Assembly (NCBI RefSeq): GCF_050947875.1
Contig: NW_027460400.1
Span: 1-64,000, forward strand
Reading direction: 5' to 3'
From: Dermacentor variabilis
Taxonomy: Eukaryota > Arthropoda > Arachnida > Ixodida > Ixodidae
DNA length: 64,000 bases
Every line of letters begins with the position of its first letter. The first letter of the stretch is position 1. The notes beneath the pieces are model-generated. The model searched no databases. It was given only the letters and a program-made list of their open reading frames with translations, and had not been told where the DNA came from. Both the position numbers and the translations under genes were made by a program. This document shows positions 36,901 to 49,420 of the stretch, piece after piece.

Positions 36901-37150
36901 ATCGTGTGGTTTTGCAGAAAACGGCGTCCGCGTCTACCAAAAGATGCATGTGCATGCTTAAAACGCGTTTTGGCACAAATCCATGTGCGGGTGCTAAAAA
37001 GAGCAGCATCGGCATGCTTTTCACGTCGTTTGGTAGAAATCCACGTGCGCGTTCTGCCAAAAGCACCATTTGCATGCATATCGTGTGGTTTTGCAGAAAA
37101 CTGCGTCCGCGTCTACCAAAAGATGCATGTGCATGCTTAAAACGCGTTTT
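33986..37150 (+). repeat. Satellite domain containing a 1,074-bp 6-mer tandem duplication
   Basis: The first part (33,986-34,980) carries CGTCCGGGTCTACC (34,064), GGTGTAAATCC (34,172), GGGTGTTAAAAAG (34,306) and a 1-base deletion CTACCAAAGATGC (34,611). From about 34,985 a six-monomer unit of 1,074 bp is tandemly repeated: GTCACAAATCC falls at 35,003, 36,077 and 37,151, and GCTTTCCACG, CAAAATCACC, AAAGGGCAGC, TTCAGCC and CTACAAAAATATGC follow in both copies. The same six monomers occur at 32.1-33.2 kb. Copy-specific bases include CTTTTCCCGTCG (35,769) and CTGCATCCGCG (36,028). Confidence 0.82.
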
Positions 37151-38080
37151 GTCACAAATCCATGTGCGGGTGCTAAAAAGAGCAGCATCGGCATGCTTTT
37201 CACGTCGTTTGGTAGAAATCCACTTGCGCGTTCTGCCAAAAGCACCATTTGCATGCATATCGTGTGGTTTTGCAGAAAACTGCGTCCGCGTCTACCAAAA
37301 GATGCATGTGCATGCTTAAATCGCGTTTTGGCACAAATCCATGTGCGGGTGCTAAAAAGAGCAGCATCGGCATGCTTTTCACGTCGTTTGGTGGAAATGC
37401 ACGTGCGCGTTCTGCCAAAAGCACCATTTGCATGCATATCGTGTGGTTTTGCAGAAAACTGCGTCGGCGTCTACCAAAAGATGCATGTGCATGCTTAAAA
37501 CGCGTTTTGGCACAAATCCATGTGCGGGTGCTAAAAAGAGCAGCATCGGCATGCTTTTCACGTCGTTTGGAAGAAATCCACGTGCGCGTTCTGCCAAAAG
37601 CACCATTTGCATGCATATCGTGTGGTTTTGCAGAAAACTGCGTCCGCGTCTACCAAAAGATGCATGTGCATGCTTAAAACGCGTTTTGGCCCAAATCCAT
37701 GTGCGGGTGCTAAAAAGAGCAGCATCGGCATGCTTTTCATGTCGTTTGGTAGAAATCCACGTGCGCGTTCTGCCAAAATCACCATTTGCATGCATATCGT
37801 GTGGTTTTGCAGAAAACGGCGTCCGCGTCTACCAAAAGATGCATGTGCGTGCTTAAAACGCGTTTTGGCACAAATCCATGTGCGGGTGCTAAAAAGAGCA
37901 GCATCGGCATGCTTTTCACGTCGTTTGGTAGAAATCCACGTGCGCGTTCTGCCAAAAGCACCATTTGCATGCATATCGTGTGGTTTTGCAGAAAACTGCG
38001 TCCGCGTCTACCAAAAGATGCATGTGCATGCTTAAAACGCGTTTCGGCACAAATTCATGTGCGGGCGCTAAAAAGAGCAG
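37151..38080 (+). repeat. Short near-consensus satellite stretch
   Basis: About five monomers linking the 6-mer block to the 11-mer duplication. Private changes are TTAAATCGCG (37,320), GGTGGAAATGCACG (37,391-37,402), CGTCGGCGTC (37,464), TTTGGAAGAAATCC (37,568), TTCATGTCGTTTGG (37,738) and CACAAATTCATGTGCGGGCG (38,049-38,068). No period other than 179 bp is visible and no gene is present. Confidence 0.75.
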
Positions 38081-41000
38081 CATCGGCATGCTTTTCACGT
38101 CGTTTGGTAGAAATCCACGTGCGCGTTCTGCCAAAAGCACCATTTGCATGCATATCGTGTGGTTTTGCAGAAAACGGAATCCGCGTCTACCAAAAGATGC
38201 ATGTGCATGCTTAAAACGCGTTTTGGCACAAATCCATGTGCGGGTGCTAAAAAGAGCAGCATCGGCATGCTTTTCACGTCGTTTGGTAGAAATCCACGTG
38301 CGCGTTCTGCCAAAAGCTCCATTTGCATGCATATCGTATGGTTTTGCAGAAAACTGCGTCCGCGTCTACCAAAAGATGCATGTGCATGCTTAAAACGCGT
38401 TTTGGCACAAATCCATGTGCGGGTGCTAAAAAGAGCAGCATCGGCATGCTTTTCACGTCGTTTGGTAGAAATCCACGTGCGCGTTCTCCCAAAAGCACCA
38501 TTTGCATGCATATTGTGTGGTTTTGCAGAAAACTGCATCCGCGTCTACCAAAAGATGCATGTGCATGCTTAAAACGCGTTTTCGCACAAATCCATGTGTG
38601 GGTGCTAAAAGAGTAGCATCGGCATGCTTTTCACGTCGTTTGGTAGAAATCCACGTGCGCGTTCTGCCAAAAGCACCATTTGCATGCATATCGTGTGGTT
38701 TTGCAGAAAACTGCGTCCGCGTCTACCAAAAGATGCATGTGCATGCTTAAAACGCGTTTTGGCACAAATCCATGCTCGGGTGCTAAAAAGAGCAGCATCG
38801 GCATGCTTTTCACGTCGTTTGGTAGAAATCCACGCGAGCGTTCTGCCAAAAGCACCATTTGCATGCATATCGTGTGGTTTTGCAGAAAATTGCGTCCGCG
38901 TCTACCAAAAGATGCATGTGCATGCTTAAAACGCGTTTTGGCACAAATCCATGTGCGGGTGCTAAAAAGAGGAGCATCGGCATGCTTTTCACGTCGTTTG
39001 GTAGAAATCCACGTGCGCGTTCTCCCAAAAGCACCATTTGCATGCATATTGTGTGGTTTTGCAGAAAACTGCATCCGCGTCTACCAAAAGATGCATGTGC
39101 ATGCTTAAAACGCGTTTTCGCACAAATCCATGTGCGGGTGCTAAAAAGAGTAGCATCGGCATGCTTTTCACGTCGTTTGGTAGAAATCCACGTGCGCGTT
39201 CTGCCCAAAGCACCATTTGCAAGCATATCGTGTGGTTTTGCAGAAAACTGCGTCCGCGTCTACCAAAAGATGCATGTGCATGATTAAAACGCGTTTTGGC
39301 ACAAATCCATGCTCGGGTGCTAAAAAGAGCAGCATCGGCATGCTTTTCACGTCGTTTGGTAGAAATCCACGCGAGCGTTCTGCCAAAAGCACCATTTGCA
39401 TGCATATCGTGTGGTTTTGCAGAAAACTGCGTCCGCGTCTACCAAAAGATGCATGTGGATGCTTAAAACGCGTTTTGGCACAAATCCATGTGCGGGTGCT
39501 AAAAAGAGCAGCATCGGCATGCTTTTCACGTCGTTTGGTAGAAATCCACGTGCGCGTTCTGCCAAAAGCACCATTTGCTTGCATATTGTGTGGTTTTGCA
39601 GAAAACTGCGTCCGCGTCTACCAAAAGATGCATGTGCATGCTTAAAACGCGTTTTGGCACAAATCCATGTGCGGGTGCTAAAAAGAGCAGCATCGGCATC
39701 TTTTTCACGTCGTTTGGTAGAAATCCACGTGCGCGTTCTGCCAAAAGCACCATTTGCATGCATATCGTGTGGTTTTGCAGAAATCTGCGTCCGCGTCTAC
39801 CAAAAGATGCATGTGGATGCTTAAAACGCGTTTTGGCCCAAATCCATGTGCGCGTGCTAAAAAGAGCAGCATCGGCATGCTTTTCACGTCGTTTGGTAGA
39901 AATCCACGTGCGCGTTCTGCCAAAAGCACCATTTGCTTGCATATTGTGTGGTTTTGCAGAAAACTGCGTCCGCGTCTATCAAAAGATGCATGTGCATGCT
40001 TAAAACGCGTTTTGGCACAAATCCATGTGCGGGTGCTAAAAAGAGCATCATCGGCATGCTTTTCACGTCGTTTGGTAGAAATCCACGTGCGCGTTCTGCC
40101 AAAAGCACCATTTGCATGCATATCGTGTGGTTTTGCAGAAAACGGAATCCGCGTCTACCAAAAGATGCATGTGCATGCTTAAAACGCGTTTTGGCACAAA
40201 TCCATGTGCGGGTGCTAAAAAGAGCAGCATCGGCATGCTTTTCACGTCGTTTGGTAGAAATCCACGTGCGCGTTCTGCCAAAAGCTCCATTTGCATGCAT
40301 ATCGTATGGTTTTGCAGAAAACTGCGTCCGCGTCTACCAAAAGATGCATGTGCATGCTTAAAACGCGTTTTGGCACAAATCCATGTGCGGGTGCTAAAAA
40401 GAGCAGCATCGGCATGCTTTTCACGTCGTTTGGTAGAAATCCACGTGCGCGTTCTCCCAAAAGCACCATTTGCATGCATATTGTGTGGTTTTGCAGAAAA
40501 CTGCATCCGCGTCTACCAAAAGATGCATGTGCATGCTTAAAACGCGTTTTCGCACAAATCCATGTGTGGGTGCTAAAAGAGTAGCATCGGCATGCTTTTC
40601 ACGTCGTTTGGTAGAAATCCACGTGCGCGTTCTGCCAAAAGCACCATTTGCATGCATATCGTGTGGTTTTGCAGAAAACTGCGTCCGCGTCTACCAAAAG
40701 ATGCATGTGCATGCTTAAAACGCGTTTTGGCACAAATCCATGCTCGGGTGCTAAAAAGAGCAGCATCGGCATGCTTTTCACGTCGTTTGGTAGAAATCCA
40801 CGCGAGCGTTCTGCCAAAAGCACCATTTGCATGCATATCGTGTGGTTTTGCAGAAAATTGCGTCCGCGTCTACCAAAAGATGCATGTGCATGCTTAAAAC
40901 GCGTTTTGGCACAAATCCATGTGCGGGTGCTAAAAAGAGGAGCATCGGCATGCTTTTCACGTCGTTTGGTAGAAATCCACGTGCGCGTTCTCCCAAAAGC

Positions 41001-42104
41001 ACCATTTGCATGCATATTGTGTGGTTTTGCAGAAAACTGCATCCGCGTCTACCAAAAGATGCATGTGCATGCTTAAAACGCGTTTTCGCACAAATCCATG
41101 TGCGGGTGCTAAAAAGAGTAGCATCGGCATGCTTTTCACGTCGTTTGGTAGAAATCCACGTGCGCGTTCTGCCCAAAGCACCATTTGCAAGCATATCGTG
41201 TGGTTTTGCAGAAAACTGCGTCCGCGTCTACCAAAAGATGCATGTGCATGATTAAAACGCGTTTTGGCACAAATCCATGCTCGGGTGCTAAAAAGAGCAG
41301 CATCGGCATGCTTTTCACGTCGTTTGGTAGAAATCCACGCGAGCGTTCTGCCAAAAGCACCATTTGCATGCATATCGTGTGGTTTTGCAGAAAACTGCGT
41401 CCGCGTCTACCAAAAGATGCATGTGGATGCTTAAAACGCGTTTTGGCACAAATCCATGTGCGGGTGCTAAAAAGAGCAGCATCGGCATGCTTTTCACGTC
41501 GTTTGGTAGAAATCCACGTGCGCGTTCTGCCAAAAGCACCATTTGCTTGCATATTGTGTGGTTTTGCAGAAAACTGCGTCCGCGTCTACCAAAAGATGCA
41601 TGTGCATGCTTAAAACGCGTTTTGGCACAAATCCATGTGCGGGTGCTAAAAAGAGCAGCATCGGCATCTTTTTCACGTCGTTTGGTAGAAATCCACGTGC
41701 GCGTTCTGCCAAAAGCACCATTTGCATGCATATCGTGTGGTTTTGCAGAAATCTGCGTCCGCGTCTACCAAAAGATGCATGTGGATGCTTAAAACGCGTT
41801 TTGGCCCAAATCCATGTGCGCGTGCTAAAAAGAGCAGCATCGGCATGCTTTTCACGTCGTTTGGTAGAAATCCACGTGCGCGTTCTGCCAAAAGCACCAT
41901 TTGCTTGCATATTGTGTGGTTTTGCAGAAAACTGCGTCCGCGTCTATCAAAAGATGCATGTGCATGCTTAAAACGCGTTTTGGCACAAATCCATGTGCGG
42001 GTGCTAAAAAGAGCATCATCGGCATGCTTTTCACGTCGTTTGGTAGAAATCCACGTGCGCGTTCTGCCAAAAGCACCATTTGCATGCATATCGTGTGGTT
42101 TTGC
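38081..42104 (+). repeat. Visibly identical 1,968-bp tandem duplication of 11 monomers
   Basis: Bases 38,081-40,136 and 40,049-42,104 match at an offset of 1,968 bp. The match ends at the left with GAGCAGCATC (38,080) against GAGCATCATC (40,048), and at the right with TTTGCAGAAAACGG (40,137) against TTTGCTGAAAACGG (42,105). Rare private variants are all shared: GAAAACGGAATCC, CAAAAGCTCC, CGTATGG, TTCTCCCAAAAG with CTGCATCC, the 1-base deletion CTAAAAGAGTAGC (38,606 and 40,574), CATGCTCGGG with CGCGAGCG, AAGAGGAGC, GCCCAAAGC, GCAAGCATATCG, CATGATTAAAACG and GAAATCTGCG. I found no difference inside. This is the youngest large event in the window, unless one copy is an assembly artefact. Confidence 0.88.
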
Positions 42105-45100
42105 TGAAAACGGCGTCCGCGTCTACCAAAAGATGCATGTGCATGCTTAAAACGCGTTTTGGCACAAATCCATGTGCGGGTGCTAAAAAGAGCAGCATCG
42201 GCATGCTTTTCACGTCGTTTGGTAGAAATCCACGTGCGCGTTCTGCCAAAAGCACCATTTGCATGCATATCGTGTGGTTTTGCAGAAAACGGCGTCCGCG
42301 TCTACCAAAAGATGCATGTGCATGCTTAAAACGCGTTTTGGCACAAATCCATGTGCGGGTGCTAAAAAGATCAGCATCGGCATCTTTTTCACGTCGTTTG
42401 GTAGAAATCCACGTGCGCGTTCTGCCAAAAGCACCATTTGCATGCATATCTTGTGGTTTTGCAGAAAACTGCGTCCGCGTCTACCAAAAGATGCATGTGG
42501 ATGCTTAAAACGCGTTTTGGCCCAAATCCATGTGCGCGTGCTAAAAAGAGCAGCATCGGCATGCTTTTCACGTCGTTTGGTAGAAATCCACGTGCGCGTT
42601 CTGCCAAAAGCACCATTTGCATGCATATCGTGTGGTTTTGCTGAAAACGGCGTCCGCGTCTACCAAAAGATGCCTGTGCATGCTTAAAACGCGTTTTGGC
42701 ACAAATCCATGTGCGGGTGCTAAAAAGAGCAGCATCGGCATCTTTTTCACGTCGTTTGGTAGAAATCCACGTGCGCGTTCTGCCAAAAGCACCATTTGCA
42801 TGCATATCTTGTGGTTTTGCAGAAAACTGCGTCCGCGTCTACCAAAAGATGCATGTGCGTGCTTAAAACGCGTTTTGGCACAAATCCATGTGCGGGTGCC
42901 AGAAAGAGCAGCATCGGCATGCTTTTCACGTCGTTTGGTAGAAATCCACGTGCGCGTTCTGCCAAAAGCACCATTTGCATGCATATCGTGTGGTTTTGCA
43001 GAAAACTGCGTCCGCGTCTACCAAAAGATGCATGTGGATGCTTAAAACGCGTTTTGGCCCAAATCCATGTGCGCGTGCTAAAAAGAGCAGCATCGGCATG
43101 CTTTTCACGTCGTTTGGTAGAAATCCACGTGCGCGTTCTGCCAAAAGCACCATTTGCTTGCATATTGTGTGGTTTTGCAGAAAACTGCGTCCGCGTCTAT
43201 CAAAAGATGCATGTGCATGCTTAAAACGCGTTTTGGCACAAATCCATGTGCGGGTGCTAAAAAGAGCATCATCGGCATGCTTTTCACGTCGTTTGGTAGA
43301 AATCCACGTGCGCGTTCTGCCAAAAGCACCATTTGCATGCATATCGTGTGGTTTTGCTGAAAACGGCGTCCGCGTCTACCAAAAGATGCATGTGCATGCT
43401 TAAAACGCGTTTTGGCACAAATCCATGTGCGGGTGCTAAAAAGAGCAGCATCGGCATCTTTTTCACGTCGTTCGGTAGAAATCCACGTGCGCGTTCTGCC
43501 AAAAGCACCATTTGCATGCATATCTTGTGGTTTTGCAGAAAACTGCGTCCGCGTCTACCAAAAGATGCATGTGCGTGCTTAAAACGCGTTTTGGCACAAA
43601 TCCATGTGCGGGTGCCAGAAAGAGCAGCATCGGCATGCTTTTCACGTCGTTTGGTAGAAATCCACGTGCGCGTTCTGCCAAAAGCACCATTTGCATGCAT
43701 ATCGTGTGGTTTTGCAGAAAACTGCGTCCGCGTCTACCAAAAGATGCATGTGCATGCTTAAAACGCGTTTTGGCACAAATCCATGTGCGGGTGCTAAAAA
43801 GAGCAGCATCGGCATCTTTTTCACGTCGTTTGGTAGAAATCCACGTGCGCGTTCTGCCAAAAGCACCATTTGCATGCATATCTTGTGGTTTTGCAGAAAA
43901 CTGCGTCCGCGTCTACCAAAAGATGCATGTGCGTGCTTAAAACGCGTTTTGGCACAAATCCATGTGCGGGTGCCAGAAAGAGCAGCATCGGCATGCTTTT
44001 CACGTCGTTTGGTAGAAATCCACGTGCGCGTTCTGCCAAAAGCACCATTTGCATGCATATCGTGTGGTTTTGCAGAAAACTGCGTCCGCGTCTACCAAAA
44101 GATGCATGTGCATGCTTAAAACGCGTTTTGGCACAAATCCATGTGCGGGTGCTAAAAAGAGCAGCATCGGCATGCTTTTCACGTCGTTTGGTAGAAATCC
44201 ACGTGCGCGTTCTGCGAAAAGCACCATTTGCATGCATATCGTGTGGTTTTGCAGAAAACTGCGTCCGCGTCTACCAAAAGATGCATGTGGATGCTTAAAA
44301 CGCGTTTTGGCACAAATCCATGTGCGGGTGCTAAAAAGAGCAGCATCGGCATGCTTTTCACGTCGTTTGGTAGAAATCCACGTGCGCGTTCTGCCAAAAG
44401 CACCATTTGCTTGCATATTGTGTGGTTTTGCAGAAAACTGCGTCCGCGTCTATCAAAAGATGCATGTGCATGCTTAAAACGCGTTTTGGCACAAATCCAT
44501 GTGCGGGTGCTAAAAAGAGCATCATCGGCATGCTTTTCACGTCGTTTGGTAGAAATCCACGTGCGCGTTCTGCCAAAAGCACCATTTGCATGCATATCGT
44601 GTGGTTTTGCAGAAAACTGCGTCCGCGTCTACCAAAAGATGCATGTGCATGCTTAAAACGCGTTTTGGCACAAATCCATGTGCGGGTGCCAAAAAGAGCA
44701 GTATCGGCATGCTTTTCACGTCGTTTGGTAGAAATCCACGTGCGCGTTCTGCCAAAAGCACCATTTGCATGCATATCGTGTGGTTTTGCAGAAAACTGCG
44801 TCCGCGTCTACCAAAAGATGCATGTGCATGCTTAAAACGCGTTTTGGCACAAATCCATGTGCGGGTGCTAAAAAGAGCAGCATCGGCATGCTTTTCACGT
44901 CGTTTGGTAGAAATCCACGTGCGCGTTCTGCGAAAAGCACCATTTGCATGCATATCGTGTGGTTTTGCAGAAAACTGCGTCCGCGTCTACCAAAAGATGC
45001 ATGTGGATGCTTAAAACGCGTTTTGGCCCAAATCCATGTGCGCGTGCTAAAAAGAGCAGCATCGGCATGCTTTTCACGTCGTTTGGTAGAAATCCACGTG

Positions 45101-48100
45101 CGCGTTCTGCCAAAAGCACCATTTGCTTGCATATTGTGTGGTTTTGCAGAAAACTGCGTCCGCGTCTATCAAAAGATGCATGTGCATGCTTAAAACGCGT
45201 TTTGGCACAAATCCATGTGCGGGTGCTAAAAAGAGCATCATCGGCATGCTTTTCACGTCGTTTGGTAGAAATCCACGTGCGCGTTCTGCCAAAAGCACCA
45301 TTTGCATGCATATCATGTGGTTTTGCTGAAAACGGCGTCCGCGTCTACCAAAAGATGCATGTGCATGCTTAAAACGCGTTTTGGCACAAATCCATGTGCG
45401 GGTGCTAAAAAGAGCAGCATCGGCATCTTTTTCACGTCGTTCGGTAGAAATCCACGTGCGCGTTCTGCCAAAAGCACCATTTGCATGCATATCTTGTGGT
45501 TTTGCAGAAAACTGCGTCCGCGTCTACCAAAAGATGCATGTGCGTGCTTAAAACGCGTTTTGGCACAAATCCATGTGCGGGTGCCAGAAAGAGCAGCATC
45601 GGCATGCTTTTCACGTCGTTTGGTAGAAATCCACGTGCGCGTTCTGCCAAAAGCACCATTTGCATGCATATCGTGTGGTTTTGCAGAAAACTGCGTCCGC
45701 GTCTACCAAAAGATGCATGTGCATGCTTAAAACGCGTTTTGGCACAAATCCATGTGCGGGTGCTAAAAAGAGCAGCATCGGCATGCTTTTCACGTCGTTT
45801 GGTAGAAATCCACGTGCGCGTTCTGCGAAAAGCACCATTTGCATGCATATCGTGTGGTTTTGCAGAAAACTGCGTCCGCGTCTACCAAAAGATGCATGTG
45901 GATGCTTAAAACGCGTTTTGGCACAAATCCATGTGCGGGTGCTAAAAAGAGCAGCATCGGCATGCTTTTCACGTCGTTTGGTAGAAATCCACGTGCGCGT
46001 TCTGCCAAAAGCACCATTTGCTTGCATATTGTGTGGTTTTGCAGAAAAACTGCGTCCGCGTCTATCAAAAGATGCATGTGCATGCTTAAAACGCGTTTTG
46101 GCACAAATCCATGTGCGGGTGCTAAAAAGAGCATCATCGGCATGCTTTTCACGTCGTTTGGTAGAAATCCACGTGCGCGTTCTGCCAAAAGCACTATTTG
46201 CATGCATATCTTGTGGTTTTGCAGAAAACTGCGTCCGCGTCTACCAAAAGATGCATGTGCGTGCTTAAAACGCGTTTTGGCACAAATCCATGTGCGGGTG
46301 CCAGAAAGAGCAGCATCGGCATGCTTTTCACGTCGTTTGGTAGAAATCCACGTGCGCGTTCTGCCAAAAGCACCATTTGCATGCATATCGTGTGGTTTTG
46401 CAGAAAACTGCGTCCGCGTCTACCAAAAGATGCATGTGCATGCTTAAAACGCGTTTTGGCACAAATCCATGTGCGGGTGCTAAAAAGAGCAGCATCGGCA
46501 TGCTTTTCACGTCGTTTGGTAGAAATCCACGTGCGCGTTCTGCGAAAAGCACCATTTGCATGCATATCGTGTGGTTTTGCAGAAAACTGCGTCCGCGTCT
46601 ACCAAAAGATGCATGTGGATGCTTAAAACGCGTTTTGGCGCAAATCCATGTGTGGGTGCTAAAAAGAGCAGCATCGGCATGCTTTTCACGTCGTTTGGTA
46701 GAAATCCACGTGCGCGTTCTGCCAAAAGCACCATTTGCTTGCATATTGTGTGGTTTTGCAGAAAACTGCGTCCGCGTCTATCAAAAGATGCATGTGCATG
46801 CTTAAAACGCGTTTTGGCACAAATCCATGTGTGGGTGCTAAAGAGAGCATCATCGGCATGCTTTTCACGTCGTTTGGTAGAAATCCACGTGCGCGTTCTG
46901 CCAAAAGCACCATTTGCATGCATATCGTGTGGTTTTGCAGAAAACTGCGTCCGCGTCTACCAAAAGATGCATGTGCATGCTTAAAACGCGTTTTGGCACA
47001 AATCCATGTGCGGGTGCCAAAAAGAGCAGCATCGGCATGCTTTTCACGTCGTTTGGTAGAAATCCACGTGCGCGTTCTGCCAAAAGCACCATTTGCATGC
47101 ATATCGTGTGGTTTTGCAGAAAACTGCGTCCGCGTCTACCAAAAGATGCATGTGCATGCTTAAAACGCGTTTTGGCACAAATCCATGTGCGGGTGCTAAA
47201 AAGAGCAGCATCGCCATGCTTTTCACGTCGTTTGGTAGAAATCCACGTGCGCGTTCTGCGAAAAGCACCATTTGCATGCATATCGTGTGGTTTTGCAGAA
47301 AACTGCGTCCGCGTCTACCAAAAGATGCATGTGGATGCTTAAAACGCGTTTTGGCACAAATCCATGTGCGGGTGCTAAAAAGAGCAGCATCGGCATGCTT
47401 TTCACGTCGTTTGGTAGAAATCCACGTGCGCGTTCTGCCAAAAGCACCATTTGCTTGCATATTGTGTGGTTTTGCAGAAAACTGCGTCCGCGTCTATCAA
47501 AAGATGCATGTGCATGCTTAAAACGCGTTTTGGCACAAATCCATGTGCGGGTGCTAAAAAGAGCATCATCGGCATGCTTTTCACGTCGTTTGGTAGAAAT
47601 CCACGTGCGCGTTCTGCCAAAAGCACCATTTGCATGCATATCGTGTGGTTTTGCAGAAAACTGCGTCCGCGTCTATCAAAAGATGCATGTGCATGCTTAA
47701 AACGCGTTTTGGCACAAATCCATGTGCGGGTGCTAAAAAGAGCATCATCGGCATGCTTTTCACGTCGTTTGGTAGAAATCCACGTGCGCGTTCTGCCAAA
47801 AGCACCATTTGCATGCATATTGTGTGGTTTTGCAGAAAACTGCGTCCGCGTCTACCAAAAGATGCATGTGCATGCTTAAAACGCGTTTTGGCACAAATCC
47901 ATGTGCGGGTGCTAAAAAGAGCAGCATCGGCATGCTTTTCACGTCGTTTGGTAGAAATCCACGTGCGCGTTCTGCCAAAAGCACCATTTGCATGCATATC
48001 GTGTGGTTTTGCAGAAAACGGCGTCCGCGTCTACCAAAAGATGCATGTGCATGCTTAAAACGCGTTTTGGCACAAATCCATGTGCGGGTGCTAAAAAGAG

Positions 48101-49420
48101 CAGCATCGGTATCTTTTTCACGTCGTTTGGTAGAAATCCACGTGCGCGTTCTGCCAAAAGCACCATTTGCATGCATATCTTGTGGTTTTGCAGAAAACTG
48201 CGTCCGCGTCTACCAAAAGATGCATGTGGATGCTTAAAACGCGTTTTGGCCCAAATCCATGTGCGCGTGCTAAAAAGAGCAGCATCGGCATGCTTTTCAC
48301 GTCGTTTGGTAGAAATCCACGTGCGCGTTCTGCCAAAAGCACCATTTGCTTGCATATTGTGTGGTTTTGCAGAAAACTGCGTCGGCGTCTATCAAAAGAT
48401 GCATGTGCATGCTTAAAACGCGTTTTGGCACAAATCCATGTGCGGGTGCTAAAAAGAGCATCATCGGCATGCTTTTCACGTCGTTTGGTAGAAATCCACG
48501 TGCGCGTTCTGCCAAAAGCACCATTTGCATGCATATCGTGTGGTTTTGCTGAAAACGGCGTCCGCGTCTACCAAAAGATGCATGTGCATGCTTAAAACGC
48601 GTTTTGGCACAAATCCATGTGCGGGTGCTAAAAAGAGCAGCATCGGCATCTTTTTCACGTCGTTTGGTAGAAATCCACGTGCGCGTTCTGCCAAAAGCAC
48701 CATTTGCATGCATATCTTGTGGTTTTGCAGAAAACTGCGTCCGCGTCTACCAAAAGATGCATGTGCGTGCTTAAAACGCGTTTTGGCACAAATCCATGTG
48801 CGGGTGCCAGAAAGAGCAGCATCGGCATGCTTTTCACGTCGTTTGGTAGAAATCCACGTGCGCGTTCTGCCAAAAGCACCATTTGCATGCATATCATGTG
48901 GTTTTGCAGAAAACTGCGTCCGCGTCTACCAAAAGATGCATGTGCATGCTTAAAACGCGTTTTGGCACAAATCCATGTGCGGGTGCTAAAAAGAGCAGCA
49001 TCGGCATGCTTTTCACGTCGTTTGGTAGAAATCCACGTGCGCGTTCTGCGAAAAGCACCATTTGCATGCATATCGTGTGGTTTTGCAGAAAACTGCGTCC
49101 GCGTCTACCAAAAGATGCATGTGGATGCTTAAAACGCGTTTTGGCACAAATCCATGTGCGGGTGCTAAAAAGAGCAGCATCGGCATGCTTTTCGCGTCGT
49201 TTGGTAGAAATCCACGTGCGCGTTCTGCCAAAAGCACCATTTGCATGCATATCGTGTGGTTTTGCAGAAAACTGCGTCCGCGTCTACCAAAAGATGCATG
49301 TGCATGCTTAAAACGCGTTTTGGCACAAATCCATGTGCGGGTGCTAAAAAGAGCAGCATCGGCATGCTTTTCACGTCGTTTGGTAGAAATCCACGTGCGC
49401 GTTCTGCCAAAAGCACCATT
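42105..49420 (+). repeat. Second L/I-variant domain with 11-mer and dimer periods
   Basis: About 41 monomers built from the same ordered variants as 16-22 kb: GGCCCAAATCC with GTGCGCGTGC, then L, TCTATCAAAAG and I, then TTTGCTGAAAACGG, then F/V with GTGCGTGC and GTGCCAGAAAGAG, then CTGCGAAAAG and W. The series starting at 42.98 kb returns at 44.94 kb, offset 1,969 bp (11 monomers). The rare TTCGGTAG at 43,471 and 45,440 confirms this. Copy 1 has an extra dimer at 43.3-44.1 kb (358-bp period). An inserted A at about 46,043 (GCAGAAAAACTG) makes one 180-bp monomer. CATGTGTGGGTGC appears at 46.65 and 46.83 kb only. Confidence 0.8.
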
